Source of the DNA: Priestia koreensis | Lineage (GTDB): Bacteria > Bacillota > Bacilli > Bacillales > Bacillaceae_H | DNA: 59,632 bases | Direction of reading: 5' to 3' | Assembly (NCBI RefSeq): GCF_001274935.1 | Contig: NZ_LILC01000031.1 | Coordinates: 1-59,632 of the forward strand | In this document: in pieces, positions 42,042 through 50,144 of the stretch | Layout: every line of letters starts with the position of its first letter | How positions within the stretch are numbered: the stretch's first letter is position 1 | Notes under the pieces: generated by a model | What the model was told of the DNA's origin: nothing | Seen by the model: the letters and a program-made list of their open reading frames with translations, nothing else | Databases searched by the model: none | Translations under genes and position numbers: made by a program

Positions 42042-42482
42042 ATGAAACTTCATGAGCTACAACCAGCTGAAGGTTCTCGTAAAACACGTAATCGTGTTGG
42101 ACGTGGTATCGGATCAGGTAATGGTAAAACTGCAGGTAAAGGTCACAAAGGTCAAAACGCTCGTTCTGGCGGTGGCGTAAGACTTGGATTTGAAGGTGGT
42201 CAAACTCCTTTATTCCGTCGTCTACCTAAACGCGGTTTCACAAACATTAACCGTAAAGAATTCGCAATCGTGAACTTAGATGCTTTAAATCGCTTTGAAG
42301 ACGGTACAGAAGTAACACCAGAATTATTAGTTGAAACTGGTCTAGTAAGCAACGTAAAATCAGGTGTTAAAATTCTTGGCCAAGGTTCTTTAAACAAAAA
42401 GCTAACTATTAAAGCGGCTAAATTCTCCTCTACTGCTAAAGAAGCTATCGAAGCTGCAGGCGGTACAACTGAGGTGATCTAA
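42042..42482 (+). CDS. rplO: 50S ribosomal protein L15
   Basis: L15 binds 23S rRNA late in assembly. The ATG at 42042 follows AAGGAGGTGCTCCGG; the frame from 42033 (GTG) overlaps this signal and is rejected. Length is 146 residues. The glycine/arginine-rich N-terminal extension (RKTRNRVGRGIGSGNGKTAG) penetrates rRNA in known structures. The stop overlaps the secY start by one base. Confidence 0.96.
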   Translation: MKLHELQPAEGSRKTRNRVGRGIGSGNGKTAGKGHKGQNARSGGGVRLGFEGGQTPLFRRLPKRGFTNINRKEFAIVNLDALNRFEDGTEVTPELLVETGLVSNVKSGVKILGQGSLNKKLTIKAAKFSSTAKEAIEAAGGTTEVI

Positions 42483-43777
42483 TGTTTCAAACAATCTCCA
42501 ATTTTATGCGCGTGCGTGATATAAGAAATAAAATTCTTTTCACACTGGTAATGCTCATCATTTTCCGTCTTGGTACATTTATACCTGTACCTAGCGTAAA
42601 CACTGATGTGCTAAGAGTCCAAGATGAGCTGAACGTGTTTGGTGTACTAAATACGTTTGGTGGCGGTGCCCTTAAGAATTTCTCCATTCTTGCAATGGGT
42701 ATTATGCCATACATCACAGCATCCATCATTATGCAGTTGCTACAGATGGATGTTGTACCTAAATTTACAGAATGGTCCAAACAAGGTGAAGTTGGACGCC
42801 GTAAATTAACTCAGTTAACTCGTTATGGAACAATTGTGCTTGGATTTATCCAAGCTTTGGGTATGTCTATAGGTTTTAATAATATGACCAATGGACAGCT
42901 CATTCAAAATCCCGGAATTTCAACGTATCTACTGATCGCTGTAGTATTAACAGCAGGTACTGCGTTTTTAGTATGGCTTGGTGAGCAGATTACGGCTAAA
43001 GGTGTAGGGAACGGCATTTCCATTATCATCTTTGCTGGGATTGCGGCAGGAATTCCGACGACTATCAACCAAATTTACGCGCAACAATTTGAAGATGTTG
43101 GGGACCAGTTGTTTTTAAGTATTGTGAAGGTAGTAATCATTGCGGTGGCTATTCTTGCAATCGTAGTTGGGGTTATTTACTTCCAACAAGCGTTACGTAA
43201 GATTCCCATTCAATATGCGAAACGAGCTGCAGGTCCTACTACAGTAAGTGGCGGGCAATCCACTCATTTACCGTTAAAAGTAAATGCTGCTGGTGTTATC
43301 CCGGTTATCTTCGCAATATCATTTGTTGTTACTCCAAGAACGATTGCATCATTTTTTGGCTCAAATGATGTAACGAGATGGATAGAGAAGACCTTTGATT
43401 ATACACAGCCAATAGGTATGATTGTTTATATAGTACTTATTATTGCTTTCTCTTATTTCTATACCTTTGTTCAGGTTAATCCTGAGCAAGTGGCTGATAA
43501 TTTGAAAAAGCAAGGCGGTTATATCCCAGGTATTCGACCAGGAAAAAGTACGCAAGAGTACTTAACTAAATTGTTATATCGACTCACACTTGTTGGATCG
43601 ATCTTTTTAGCAGTCATTGCGGTTCTTCCTGTTATCTTTATTAAGGTCGCTAACTTGCCTCAATCTGCACAGATTGGTGGAACAAGCTTACTGATCGTAA
43701 TAGGGGTGGCCCTTGAAACGATGAAACAGCTGGAAAGCCAGCTTGTAAAACGTCATTATAGAGGGTTCATTAAATAA
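42482..43777 (+). CDS. secY: Preprotein translocase subunit SecY
   Basis: SecY is the protein-conducting channel in the cytoplasmic membrane. The 431-residue protein shows ten hydrophobic segments. Signatures include GIMPYITASIIMQLL in TM2 and the plug region before it (FGGGALKNFSILAMG), and the cytoplasmic loop GIRPGKSTQEYL near residue 350 that contacts SecA. The start shares a base with the rplO stop (TAATG), so translation is coupled. SecE is at 16556; SecG is not in the window. Confidence 0.97.
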   Translation: MFQTISNFMRVRDIRNKILFTLVMLIIFRLGTFIPVPSVNTDVLRVQDELNVFGVLNTFGGGALKNFSILAMGIMPYITASIIMQLLQMDVVPKFTEWSKQGEVGRRKLTQLTRYGTIVLGFIQALGMSIGFNNMTNGQLIQNPGISTYLLIAVVLTAGTAFLVWLGEQITAKGVGNGISIIIFAGIAAGIPTTINQIYAQQFEDVGDQLFLSIVKVVIIAVAILAIVVGVIYFQQALRKIPIQYAKRAAGPTTVSGGQSTHLPLKVNAAGVIPVIFAISFVVTPRTIASFFGSNDVTRWIEKTFDYTQPIGMIVYIVLIIAFSYFYTFVQVNPEQVADNLKKQGGYIPGIRPGKSTQEYLTKLLYRLTLVGSIFLAVIAVLPVIFIKVANLPQSAQIGGTSLLIVIGVALETMKQLESQLVKRHYRGFIK

Positions 43778-43839
43778 AAGGTTTAATGGGGAGCGACGTG
43801 CTTTCCATTAGACTGATTAGAGACTGAGGGGGCAATAAA

Positions 43840-44493
43840 ATGAACTTAGTTTTAATGGGACTTCCTGGTGCAGGTAAAGGTACCCAAGCAGAACGCATTG
43901 TTGAAAATTATGATATCCCTCATATCTCAACAGGAGACATGTTCCGAGCTGCTATGAAGGAAGGCACTGAGTTAGGTTTAGAAGCTAAATCATACATTGA
44001 TAAAGGTGAACTTGTTCCGGATGAAGTAACAATCGGAATTGTGCGTGAGCGTTTATCAAAAGATGATTGCGTAAAAGGCTTCTTACTAGACGGCTTTCCA
44101 AGAACAGTTGCTCAAGCAGATGCTCTTGAAACAATGCTAGCAGAATTAGGACGCAAAATTGATTACGTGATTAACATTGATGTAGATCAAAGTGTTCTTA
44201 TGGAGCGTTTGACTGGTCGACGCATTTGTAAAGATTGCGGTGCAACCTATCACTTAGTATTTAATCCTCCTGCAAAAGAGGGTGTATGTGATAAGTGTGG
44301 TGGCGAGCTTTACCAACGCGCCGATGATAACAGTGAAACAGTTGCAACTCGTTTAGAAGTAAACGTGAAGCAAACAAAACCACTCCTTGCCTTCTATGAG
44401 GAAAAAGGATACCTACGCAATGTGAACGGGCAACAAGACATTAACGATGTATTCGAAGATGTTCGTAAGTTGCTTGGAGGATTAAGCAAATGA
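43840..44493 (+). CDS. adk: Adenylate kinase
   Basis: Adk interconverts ATP + AMP and 2 ADP. The 217-residue protein has the P-loop GLPGAGKGTQ (7-16), the signature FLLDGFPRTVAQ (81-92), and a zinc-binding LID with four cysteines, CKDC (130-133) and CDKC (150-153), typical of Gram-positive Adk. GAGGGGGC precedes ATG. map overlaps its end by four bases. Confidence 0.97.
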   Translation: MNLVLMGLPGAGKGTQAERIVENYDIPHISTGDMFRAAMKEGTELGLEAKSYIDKGELVPDEVTIGIVRERLSKDDCVKGFLLDGFPRTVAQADALETMLAELGRKIDYVINIDVDQSVLMERLTGRRICKDCGATYHLVFNPPAKEGVCDKCGGELYQRADDNSETVATRLEVNVKQTKPLLAFYEEKGYLRNVNGQQDINDVFEDVRKLLGGLSK

Positions 44494-45236
44494 TTATTTG
44501 CAAAACTCCACGTGAACTAGCGATCATGCGTGAAGCTGGTCGTATTGTGGCTCTAACCCATCAGGAGTTGAAGAAACACATTCAACCGGGGATTACAACC
44601 AAGAAATTGGATGAAATTGCAGAGAAGTTTATTCGTAAACATGATGCATTTCCTTCGTTTAAAGGGTATAATGGTTTTCGCGGAAGCATTTGTGCTTCGG
44701 TCAACGAAGAATTAGTGCACGGGATCCCAGGTGACCGAGTATTAAACGAAGGTGACATCATCAGTATAGATATTGGTGCTCGCTACAAAGGTTATCACGG
44801 TGACTCTGCATGGACATATGCAGTAGGAAACGTGGATGAAGAAACGCAGCGATTATTAGATGTTACTGAACAATCGCTTTATAAAGGTTTAGAGCAAGCT
44901 AAACCAGGTGATCGTTTGTCTAATATTTCACACGCTATTCAAACTTACGTAGAGGCCCATAACTTTTCCGTTGTAAGAGAATACGTTGGTCATGGTGTAG
45001 GTCAGGATTTACATGAGGATCCTCAAATTCCTCACTACGGTCCACCAAACCAAGGTCCACGTTTGCGACCAGGTATGGTATTGGCAATTGAGCCAATGGT
45101 TAATGCCGGGAAACGCTATGTTAGGACTCTTTCAGATGACTGGACAGTCGTTACCGTAGACGGTAAGATGTGTGCTCACTTCGAGCATACGATTGCAATC
45201 ACTGAGTCTGGATTTGAGATTCTAACAGCTCTATAA
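44490..45236 (+). CDS. map: Methionine aminopeptidase type I
   Basis: Map removes the N-terminal methionine from nascent proteins. The 248-residue protein has the creatinase fold with the five metal ligands in context: IDIGARYKGYHGDSAW (two Asp), GHGVGQDLHEDP (His), AIEPM (Glu) and the final HFEHTI Glu. The start overlaps the adk stop (ATGA), with GGAGGATTAAG upstream. The next 230 bases contain a decayed gene before infA. Confidence 0.97.
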   Translation: MIICKTPRELAIMREAGRIVALTHQELKKHIQPGITTKKLDEIAEKFIRKHDAFPSFKGYNGFRGSICASVNEELVHGIPGDRVLNEGDIISIDIGARYKGYHGDSAWTYAVGNVDEETQRLLDVTEQSLYKGLEQAKPGDRLSNISHAIQTYVEAHNFSVVREYVGHGVGQDLHEDPQIPHYGPPNQGPRLRPGMVLAIEPMVNAGKRYVRTLSDDWTVVTVDGKMCAHFEHTIAITESGFEILTAL

Positions 45237-45242
45237 GCAACG

Positions 45243-45427
45243 TTGTCTAAATCTCTATCGAATCTTCGTTAGTTATAAGGACAGTAGAAGGTAATTATCT
45301 AAATTCACGATGATCGTTTCGTCTGAATTGCTGCTAATTTGGTAAAGATGTTTATAAAAACGTTATTCATCTTGAATTTAATGATTACGAATCTCCGAAT
45401 GTACAGAACAGGTTCTCTGCGTTATAG
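45243..45427 (+). pseudogene. Remnant of a KOW-domain gene (ybzG-like) between map and infA
   Basis: In many bacilli a small KOW/L14e-like gene (ybzG in B. subtilis) lies between map and infA. Here the 233-base gap has no open frame, but broken translation resembles that family. One frame (45279-45338) reads GQ-stop-KVII-stop-IHDDRFV-stop-IAAN, close to the family pattern GQYAVVI..DDRFV.IADG. After a shift of frame, 45347-45424 reads DVYKNVIHLEFNDYESPNV, close to the family KKKNLLHL...SPEV. The gene appears inactivated by several stops, a frameshift and a small deletion. Family residues are quoted from memory, so the match needs an alignment. Confidence 0.6.
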
Positions 45428-45428
45428 T
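45400..45428 (+). promoter_or_regulatory. Possible promoter of infA-rpmJ-rpsM-rpsK
   Basis: TGTACA (45400-45405), 17 bases and TATAGT (45423-45428). The -35 is weak. It sits in the decayed tail of the KOW gene, 42 bases before the infA ATG. Confidence 0.35.
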
Positions 45429-45469
45429 AAAAAGCTTGCTACTTGTTCCATAGAAAGGAGAGCAATTTA

Positions 45470-45688
45470 ATGGCGAAAGACGATGTAATTGAAGTGGAAG
45501 GTACGGTCGCTGAGACTTTACCAAATGCAATGTTCAAGGTAGAATTAGAAAATGGTCATACAGTTCTGGCTCACGTTTCTGGTAAAATTCGTATGCACTT
45601 CATCCGAATCTTACCTGGTGACAAAGTAACTGTTGAATTATCACCATATGATTTAACTCGTGGTAGAATTACGTACCGATTCAAATAA
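45470..45688 (+). CDS. infA: Translation initiation factor IF-1
   Basis: IF-1 binds the 30S A site during initiation. The ATG at 45470 follows GAAAGGAGAGC and gives 72 residues, the normal size; the frame is open 9 codons upstream but has no signal. The S1/OB fold with VEGTVAETLPNAMFKVELENGH and KIRMHFIRILPGDKVTVELSPYD is complete. Confidence 0.97.
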   Translation: MAKDDVIEVEGTVAETLPNAMFKVELENGHTVLAHVSGKIRMHFIRILPGDKVTVELSPYDLTRGRITYRFK

Positions 45689-45722
45689 AACCTATGCACT
45701 CCGTACGATCAAGGAGGTATGA

Positions 45723-45839
<117 letters not shown>

Positions 45840-45873
45840 TAACAACGATAATAACAAGGAGGTGCACGCTTAA

Positions 45874-46239
45874 ATGGCACGTATTGCTGGTGTAGATATT
45901 CCTCGTGACAAACGTGTAGTAATTTCTTTAACTTATATTTATGGTATTGGCCGCCAAACAGCTCAAAAGGTTCTAGCTGAAGCTGGAGTTTCTGAAAATA
46001 CTCGTGTTCGCGATCTAACAGAAGAAGAATTAGGTAAAATCCGTGATATTATGGATGCATACAAGGTAGAAGGTGACCTTCGCCGTGAAATTTCATTAAA
46101 CATCAAACGTTTAATCGAAATCGGTTCATACCGTGGTATCCGCCACCGTCGTGGTTTACCAGTTCGTGGTCAGAACTCTAAAAACAATGCTCGTACACGT
46201 AAAGGTCCTCGTCGTACTGTAGCGAACAAAAAGAAATAA
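45874..46239 (+). CDS. rpsM: 30S ribosomal protein S13
   Basis: S13 contacts P-site tRNA and makes inter-subunit bridges. The 121-residue protein starts MARIAGVDIPRDKRV and has a helix-two-turn-helix (about 14-60) and the basic tail GLPVRGQNSKNNARTRKGP (about 96-114). AAGGAGGTGCAC precedes ATG. Confidence 0.97.
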   Translation: MARIAGVDIPRDKRVVISLTYIYGIGRQTAQKVLAEAGVSENTRVRDLTEEELGKIRDIMDAYKVEGDLRREISLNIKRLIEIGSYRGIRHRRGLPVRGQNSKNNARTRKGPRRTVANKKK

Positions 46240-46264
46240 TTATTAGTAAGGGAGGTTAATCTAA

Positions 46265-46654
46265 ATGGCTCGCAAAACTAACACTCGTAAACGTCGTGTT
46301 AAAAAGAATATTGAAAGTGGTATTGCTCATATCCGTTCAACGTTCAACAACACAATCGTAACGATTACAGACGTTCATGGTAATGCTATTGCTTGGTCAA
46401 GCGCTGGTGCTCTTGGATTCAGAGGTTCTCGTAAATCTACTCCATTCGCAGCACAAATGGCAGCTGAAACTGCAGCAAAAGTATCTCAAGATAATGGTAT
46501 GAAAACTCTAGAAGTAACTGTTAAAGGCCCTGGTGCAGGACGCGAAGCTGCTATCCGTGCACTTCAAGCTGCAGGTCTTGAAGTAACTGCTATTAAAGAC
46601 GTTACTCCAGTACCTCATAACGGTTGCCGTCCACCAAAACGTCGTCGTGTGTAA
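46265..46654 (+). CDS. rpsK: 30S ribosomal protein S11
   Basis: S11 lies on the platform near the Shine-Dalgarno cleft. The 129-residue protein starts MARKTNTRKRRVKKNIESG and has the signature around VTPVPHNGCRPPKRRRV at the C-terminus. AAGGGAGGTTAATC precedes ATG. A 183-base structured leader separates it from rpoA. Confidence 0.97.
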   Translation: MARKTNTRKRRVKKNIESGIAHIRSTFNNTIVTITDVHGNAIAWSSAGALGFRGSRKSTPFAAQMAAETAAKVSQDNGMKTLEVTVKGPGAGREAAIRALQAAGLEVTAIKDVTPVPHNGCRPPKRRRV

Positions 46655-46751
46655 TTAATGGTATAGATTTTGTACTATTGTCTATAATGGATATGGTATA
46701 GAATAGTTAATTACAAACTGTTATTCCATTTGTTGTGCACATTCGGGAACT

Positions 46752-46807
46752 GTCTAATAGGGAATTTCGGTTAGACGATCAGGAGAACTTGATCACTGTC
46801 TAGCCGA
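46752..46807 (+). ncRNA. Switch-like structured leader before rpoA
   Basis: Three short segments compete. GTCTAA (46752-46757) can pair with TTAGAC (46771-46776). Alternatively CGGTTAGAC (46768-46776) pairs with GTCTAGCCG (46798-46806; one G-U), enclosing a GATCAGG/CTTGATC hairpin (46777-46783/46788-46794) with an AGAA loop. CTGTCTA occurs twice (46750-46756 and 46797-46803), allowing the exchange. No T-run follows. A translational switch for rpoA or binding site of a ribosomal protein is inferred only. Confidence 0.5.
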
Positions 46808-46837
46808 GGTTTCGACGTTTTGAAGGAGGGTTTATAA

Positions 46838-47782
46838 ATGATAGAGATTGAAAAGCCAAAAATCGAAACGGTAGAAATCAGCGATGATAGAAAGTACGGT
46901 AAATTTGTCGTCGAACCACTTGAGCGTGGATATGGAACTACTTTGGGTAACTCCTTACGTCGTATCCTATTATCCTCACTCCCTGGTGCCGCTGTGACAT
47001 CTATCCAAATTGATGGTGTCCTACATGAATTTTCAACAATCCCTGGTGTTGTTGAGGACGTAACAAATATCATCCTTAACATCAAGAAGCTTGCTCTTAA
47101 GATTTACTCTGAAGACGAGAAAACACTAGAAATTGATATTCAAGGCCAAGGCGCTGTTACTGCTGCTGACATTCAAGCAGACAGTGATGTCGAAATTCTA
47201 AACCCGGATCTTCACATCGCTACTCTTGAAAAAGATGCACATCTACGCGTAAGATTGACGGCTAGACCAGGTCGTGGTTATAACCCTGCTGTTTCAAACA
47301 AACGTGAGGATCAACCAATTGGTGTTATTCCAATCGATTCTATCTATACTCCTATTACTCGTGTAGCTTACTATGTAGAAAATACGCGTGTTGGTCAAAT
47401 GACTAATTACGATAAGCTTACATTAGATGTATGGACTGATGGTAGTATTGAGCCTGAAAAAGCTGTGGCTTTAGGTGCTAAGATCTTAACGGAACACCTA
47501 AATATTTTTGTTAACTTAACAGATGAAGCTCAAAAAGCGGAAATCATGGTCGAAAAAGAGGAAGATCAAAAAGAGAAAGTCCTTGAAATGACGATCGAAG
47601 AACTTGATCTTTCTGTCCGTTCATATAACTGCTTAAAACGAGCTGGTATTAATACCGTTCAAGAGCTTGCTAATAAAACAGAAGAAGATATGATGAAAGT
47701 CCGCAACTTAGGACGTAAATCATTAGAGGAAGTAAAAGCAAAATTAGAAGAATTAGGTCTAGGCTTACGCAAAGACGATTGA
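46838..47782 (+). CDS. rpoA: DNA-directed RNA polymerase subunit alpha
   Basis: Alpha dimerises to nucleate RNA polymerase assembly and contacts UP elements and activators. The 314-residue protein has the N-terminal domain (about 1-230, with YGTTLGNSLRRILLSSLPG at about 31-50), an acidic linker (KEEDQKEK) and the C-terminal domain with the DNA-binding helix-hairpin-helix (NLGRKSLEEVKAKLEELGL). GAAGGAGGG lies eight bases before ATG. rplQ follows. Confidence 0.98.
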   Translation: MIEIEKPKIETVEISDDRKYGKFVVEPLERGYGTTLGNSLRRILLSSLPGAAVTSIQIDGVLHEFSTIPGVVEDVTNIILNIKKLALKIYSEDEKTLEIDIQGQGAVTAADIQADSDVEILNPDLHIATLEKDAHLRVRLTARPGRGYNPAVSNKREDQPIGVIPIDSIYTPITRVAYYVENTRVGQMTNYDKLTLDVWTDGSIEPEKAVALGAKILTEHLNIFVNLTDEAQKAEIMVEKEEDQKEKVLEMTIEELDLSVRSYNCLKRAGINTVQELANKTEEDMMKVRNLGRKSLEEVKAKLEELGLGLRKDD

Positions 47783-47827
47783 TTTTCTAATCTGCTTGAA
47801 CGACTATCTACAAAGGAGGGGACCTCA

Positions 47828-48190
47828 ATGGGATACCGTAAATTAGGTCGCACAAGTGCTCAACGTAAAGCACTTCTTCGTGATTTAACTACTGACTTAA
47901 TCATCAACGAGCGTATTGAAACTACTGAAACACGTGCGAAAGAATTACGTTCTGTTGTAGAAAAAATGATCACTTTAGGTAAACGTGGAGATTTACACGC
48001 TCGCCGCCAAGCTGCTGCTTACATTCGTAACGAAGTAGCTAACGCTGAGACAAATCAAGACGCTTTACAAAAACTTTTCAGTGACATCGCAACTCGTTAC
48101 GAGGAACGCCAAGGCGGATACACTCGTATTCTTAAAGTTGGACCTCGTCGTGGAGACGGAGCTCCAATGGCTATCATTGAATTAGTTTAA
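47828..48190 (+). CDS. rplQ: 50S ribosomal protein L17
   Basis: L17 lies by the tunnel exit. The 120-residue protein starts MGYRKLGRTSAQRKALLRDL and contains the signature ERIETTETRAKELR (about 32-45). AAAGGAGGGGACC precedes ATG. It is the last gene of the S10-spc-alpha cluster and is followed by a terminator. Confidence 0.97.
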   Translation: MGYRKLGRTSAQRKALLRDLTTDLIINERIETTETRAKELRSVVEKMITLGKRGDLHARRQAAAYIRNEVANAETNQDALQKLFSDIATRYEERQGGYTRILKVGPRRGDGAPMAIIELV

Positions 48191-48203
48191 TATTTGTATT
48201 CCT

Positions 48204-48246
48204 AAAAGGGCGCGACAGTTTAGGACTTGTCTCAGCCCTTTTTTTG
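48204..48246 (+). terminator. Terminator after rplQ
   Basis: AAAAGGGC (48204-48211) pairs with GCCCTTTT (48235-48242); inside, GACA...GTC gives further pairing. A T-run follows. It closes the long ribosomal protein cluster. Confidence 0.85.
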
Positions 48247-48261
48247 TATATTTTTATCGAC

Positions 48262-48306
48262 AGAGGGAGGTTTTATCCAGCTACGGCTGGATGAACCGCT
48301 CTTTTT
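48262..48306 (+). terminator. Second hairpin with T-run downstream of rplQ
   Basis: ATCCAGC (48275-48281) and GCTGGAT (48286-48292) form a perfect stem with a TACG loop, extended by GGTT/AACC and AGAG/CTCT, and followed by TTTTT. It looks like a back-up terminator. The next 150 bases to the ECF operon contain only an unexplained structured stretch (see findings). Confidence 0.6.
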
Positions 48307-48456
48307 AGCATAGTAAGAATTAGCAGGCTGCGGAAAAAGTCTGAGTTATTCAAGAAATGGACTGCATGTAGCTCATATATGAGAACAACCTGCAGTATTC
48401 CATGGTACTTGAAGGTTTCCTAGAAGAGAAAGTCTAGTATGAACAGGAGGATAGCT

Positions 48457-49296
48457 ATGTCTGAAGTTATTTTAGACGTGAATAGTTTATTCTTTCGTTA
48501 TGAAGAAGAGAAAGAATGGACGCTTAATGATATTTCATTTTCTGCCTTTAAGGGTGAATGGCTCGCAATTGTAGGCCATAATGGCTCTGGTAAATCAACT
48601 TTAGCGAAGTTATTGAATGGTTTATTAATGCCTGAGTCCGGCACGATAGAGGTAGGTGGCTTACTTCTTACCGAAGAAACCATATGGGATATCCGTAAGC
48701 GAATCGGGATGGTATTTCAGAATCCTGATAACCAATTCGTAGGGGCGACTGTTTTGGACGATATGGCGTTTGGCCTTGAAAACAACGGTGTTCCTGTAGA
48801 AACAATGAGGGAGAGAATAGAGGAAGCAATTCAACTTGTGAACATGGAGGCATTCCGTGAGCATGAGCCGCATCATTTATCCGGTGGGCAGAAGCAGCGT
48901 GTAGCTATCGCTGGAGTTCTTGCTGTGCAACCCTCAATTATTATCCTCGACGAGGCAACCTCTATGCTAGATCCAAAGGGAAGACAAGAGGTTTTAGAAA
49001 CGGTAAGAAAGCTAAAGGACGAGCAACAAATTACGGTTATCTCCATTACACATGATTTAAATGAAGTCGCAATGGCAGACCGAGCAATCGTCTTAAACCA
49101 CGGACAAAAATTCGCAGAAGGTACACCTAGTGAAGTATTCCAATTAGGTCAAACCTTAACGGATATCGGTCTAGATTTACCGTTTTCTATCCAGCTTAGT
49201 CAAGTCTTACAAAAATCAAAAATCCCTCTAAAGAACCTTCATTTAACACATGAGGATTTGGTGAATGAACTATGGACATTATATTCAAAAATGTAG
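48457..49296 (+). CDS. ecfA1: ECF transporter ATPase EcfA1 (YbxA)
   Basis: EcfA1 is one of the two ATPases of the shared energy-coupling module for vitamin and metal uptake. The start at 48457 follows ACAGGAGGA; an ATG at 48439 is upstream of that signal. Length is 279 residues. ABC motifs are present: Walker A GHNGSGKST, Q-loop FQNPDNQF, signature LSGGQKQR and Walker B IIILDEATSMLD. It overlaps ecfA2 by 25 bases. Substrate-binding S components (such as RibU, ThiT) are encoded elsewhere. Confidence 0.95.
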   Translation: MSEVILDVNSLFFRYEEEKEWTLNDISFSAFKGEWLAIVGHNGSGKSTLAKLLNGLLMPESGTIEVGGLLLTEETIWDIRKRIGMVFQNPDNQFVGATVLDDMAFGLENNGVPVETMRERIEEAIQLVNMEAFREHEPHHLSGGQKQRVAIAGVLAVQPSIIILDEATSMLDPKGRQEVLETVRKLKDEQQITVISITHDLNEVAMADRAIVLNHGQKFAEGTPSEVFQLGQTLTDIGLDLPFSIQLSQVLQKSKIPLKNLHLTHEDLVNELWTLYSKM

Positions 49297-50144
49297 CGCA
49301 TAAATATCAGCCGAATACACCATTTGAACGCATCGCCTTGTACGATCTAGACTTCACTATTCCGTCGGGTAAATTTGTGGCAATTATTGGGCATACTGGA
49401 TCTGGAAAGTCGACGATTATTCAGCATTTAAATGCTTTATTAAAACCTACGGATGGTTCCATTCAAATTGGTGAACGTACGATTCACGCCAAGAAAAAAG
49501 ACAAAGATCTCAAAGATATTCGAAAGAGAGTAGGCGTGGTGTTTCAATTTCCAGAGCATCAGCTTTTTGAAGAAACGGTTGAAAAAGATATTTGCTTTGG
49601 GCCCACTAACTTCGGTATGCCTTTAGACGAAGCGAAAGCAAAAGCAAAGGAATTAGTCCAGCTAGTAGGTTTACCACTAGAGGTATTAGAGAAGTCTCCG
49701 TTTGATTTAAGTGGTGGACAAATGAGACGTGTTGCAATTGCCGGTATTCTAGCAATGGACCCCGAAGTTCTTGTTTTGGACGAACCTACTGCAGGACTTG
49801 ACCCACGAGGTCGTAAAGAAATTATGGGCCTTGTTACAAGGCTGCATAAAGAAAAGAACCTGACGACTGTCCTGGTTACTCATAGCATGGAGGATGCAGC
49901 CTCCTACGCAGATGAAATTGTTGTTATGAATCAAGGTACAATTGTGATGAAGGGTTCGCCGAAAGAAGTATTTAATCGTCAGGATGAATTATCACAGTTT
50001 GGATTGGATGTGCCAGAGCCACTAGCGTTTATGATGAAGCTAGAGCAAAAGCTCGGAATTCTACTACCAGACAAAGCCGTCACATTTGATGAGGCAGTGG
50101 AGCAAATCAAACGCTTAGCACAAAAGGGTGATCATCATGCTTGA
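49272..50144 (+). CDS. ecfA2: ECF transporter ATPase EcfA2 (YbaE)
   Basis: The second ATPase of the ECF core, 290 residues. It has Walker A GHTGSGKST, the Q-loop FQFPEHQLFEETV, signature LSGGQMRR and Walker B VLVLDEPTAGLD. The glutamate after Walker B is present, as in EcfA1, so both sites can hydrolyse ATP. The ATG lies inside the ecfA1 end with only a weak signal (TTGGTGAATG), so coupling to ecfA1 is likely. Confidence 0.95.
   Translation: MDIIFKNVAHKYQPNTPFERIALYDLDFTIPSGKFVAIIGHTGSGKSTIIQHLNALLKPTDGSIQIGERTIHAKKKDKDLKDIRKRVGVVFQFPEHQLFEETVEKDICFGPTNFGMPLDEAKAKAKELVQLVGLPLEVLEKSPFDLSGGQMRRVAIAGILAMDPEVLVLDEPTAGLDPRGRKEIMGLVTRLHKEKNLTTVLVTHSMEDAASYADEIVVMNQGTIVMKGSPKEVFNRQDELSQFGLDVPEPLAFMMKLEQKLGILLPDKAVTFDEAVEQIKRLAQKGDHHA

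Noticed and set aside
48307..48345. Insertion-sequence terminal repeat in GGCTGCGGAAAAAGTC (48332-48347)
   Set aside because: It has a style reminiscent of some IS ends, but no partner end, target duplication or transposase fragment is present; left only as an unexplained stretch.
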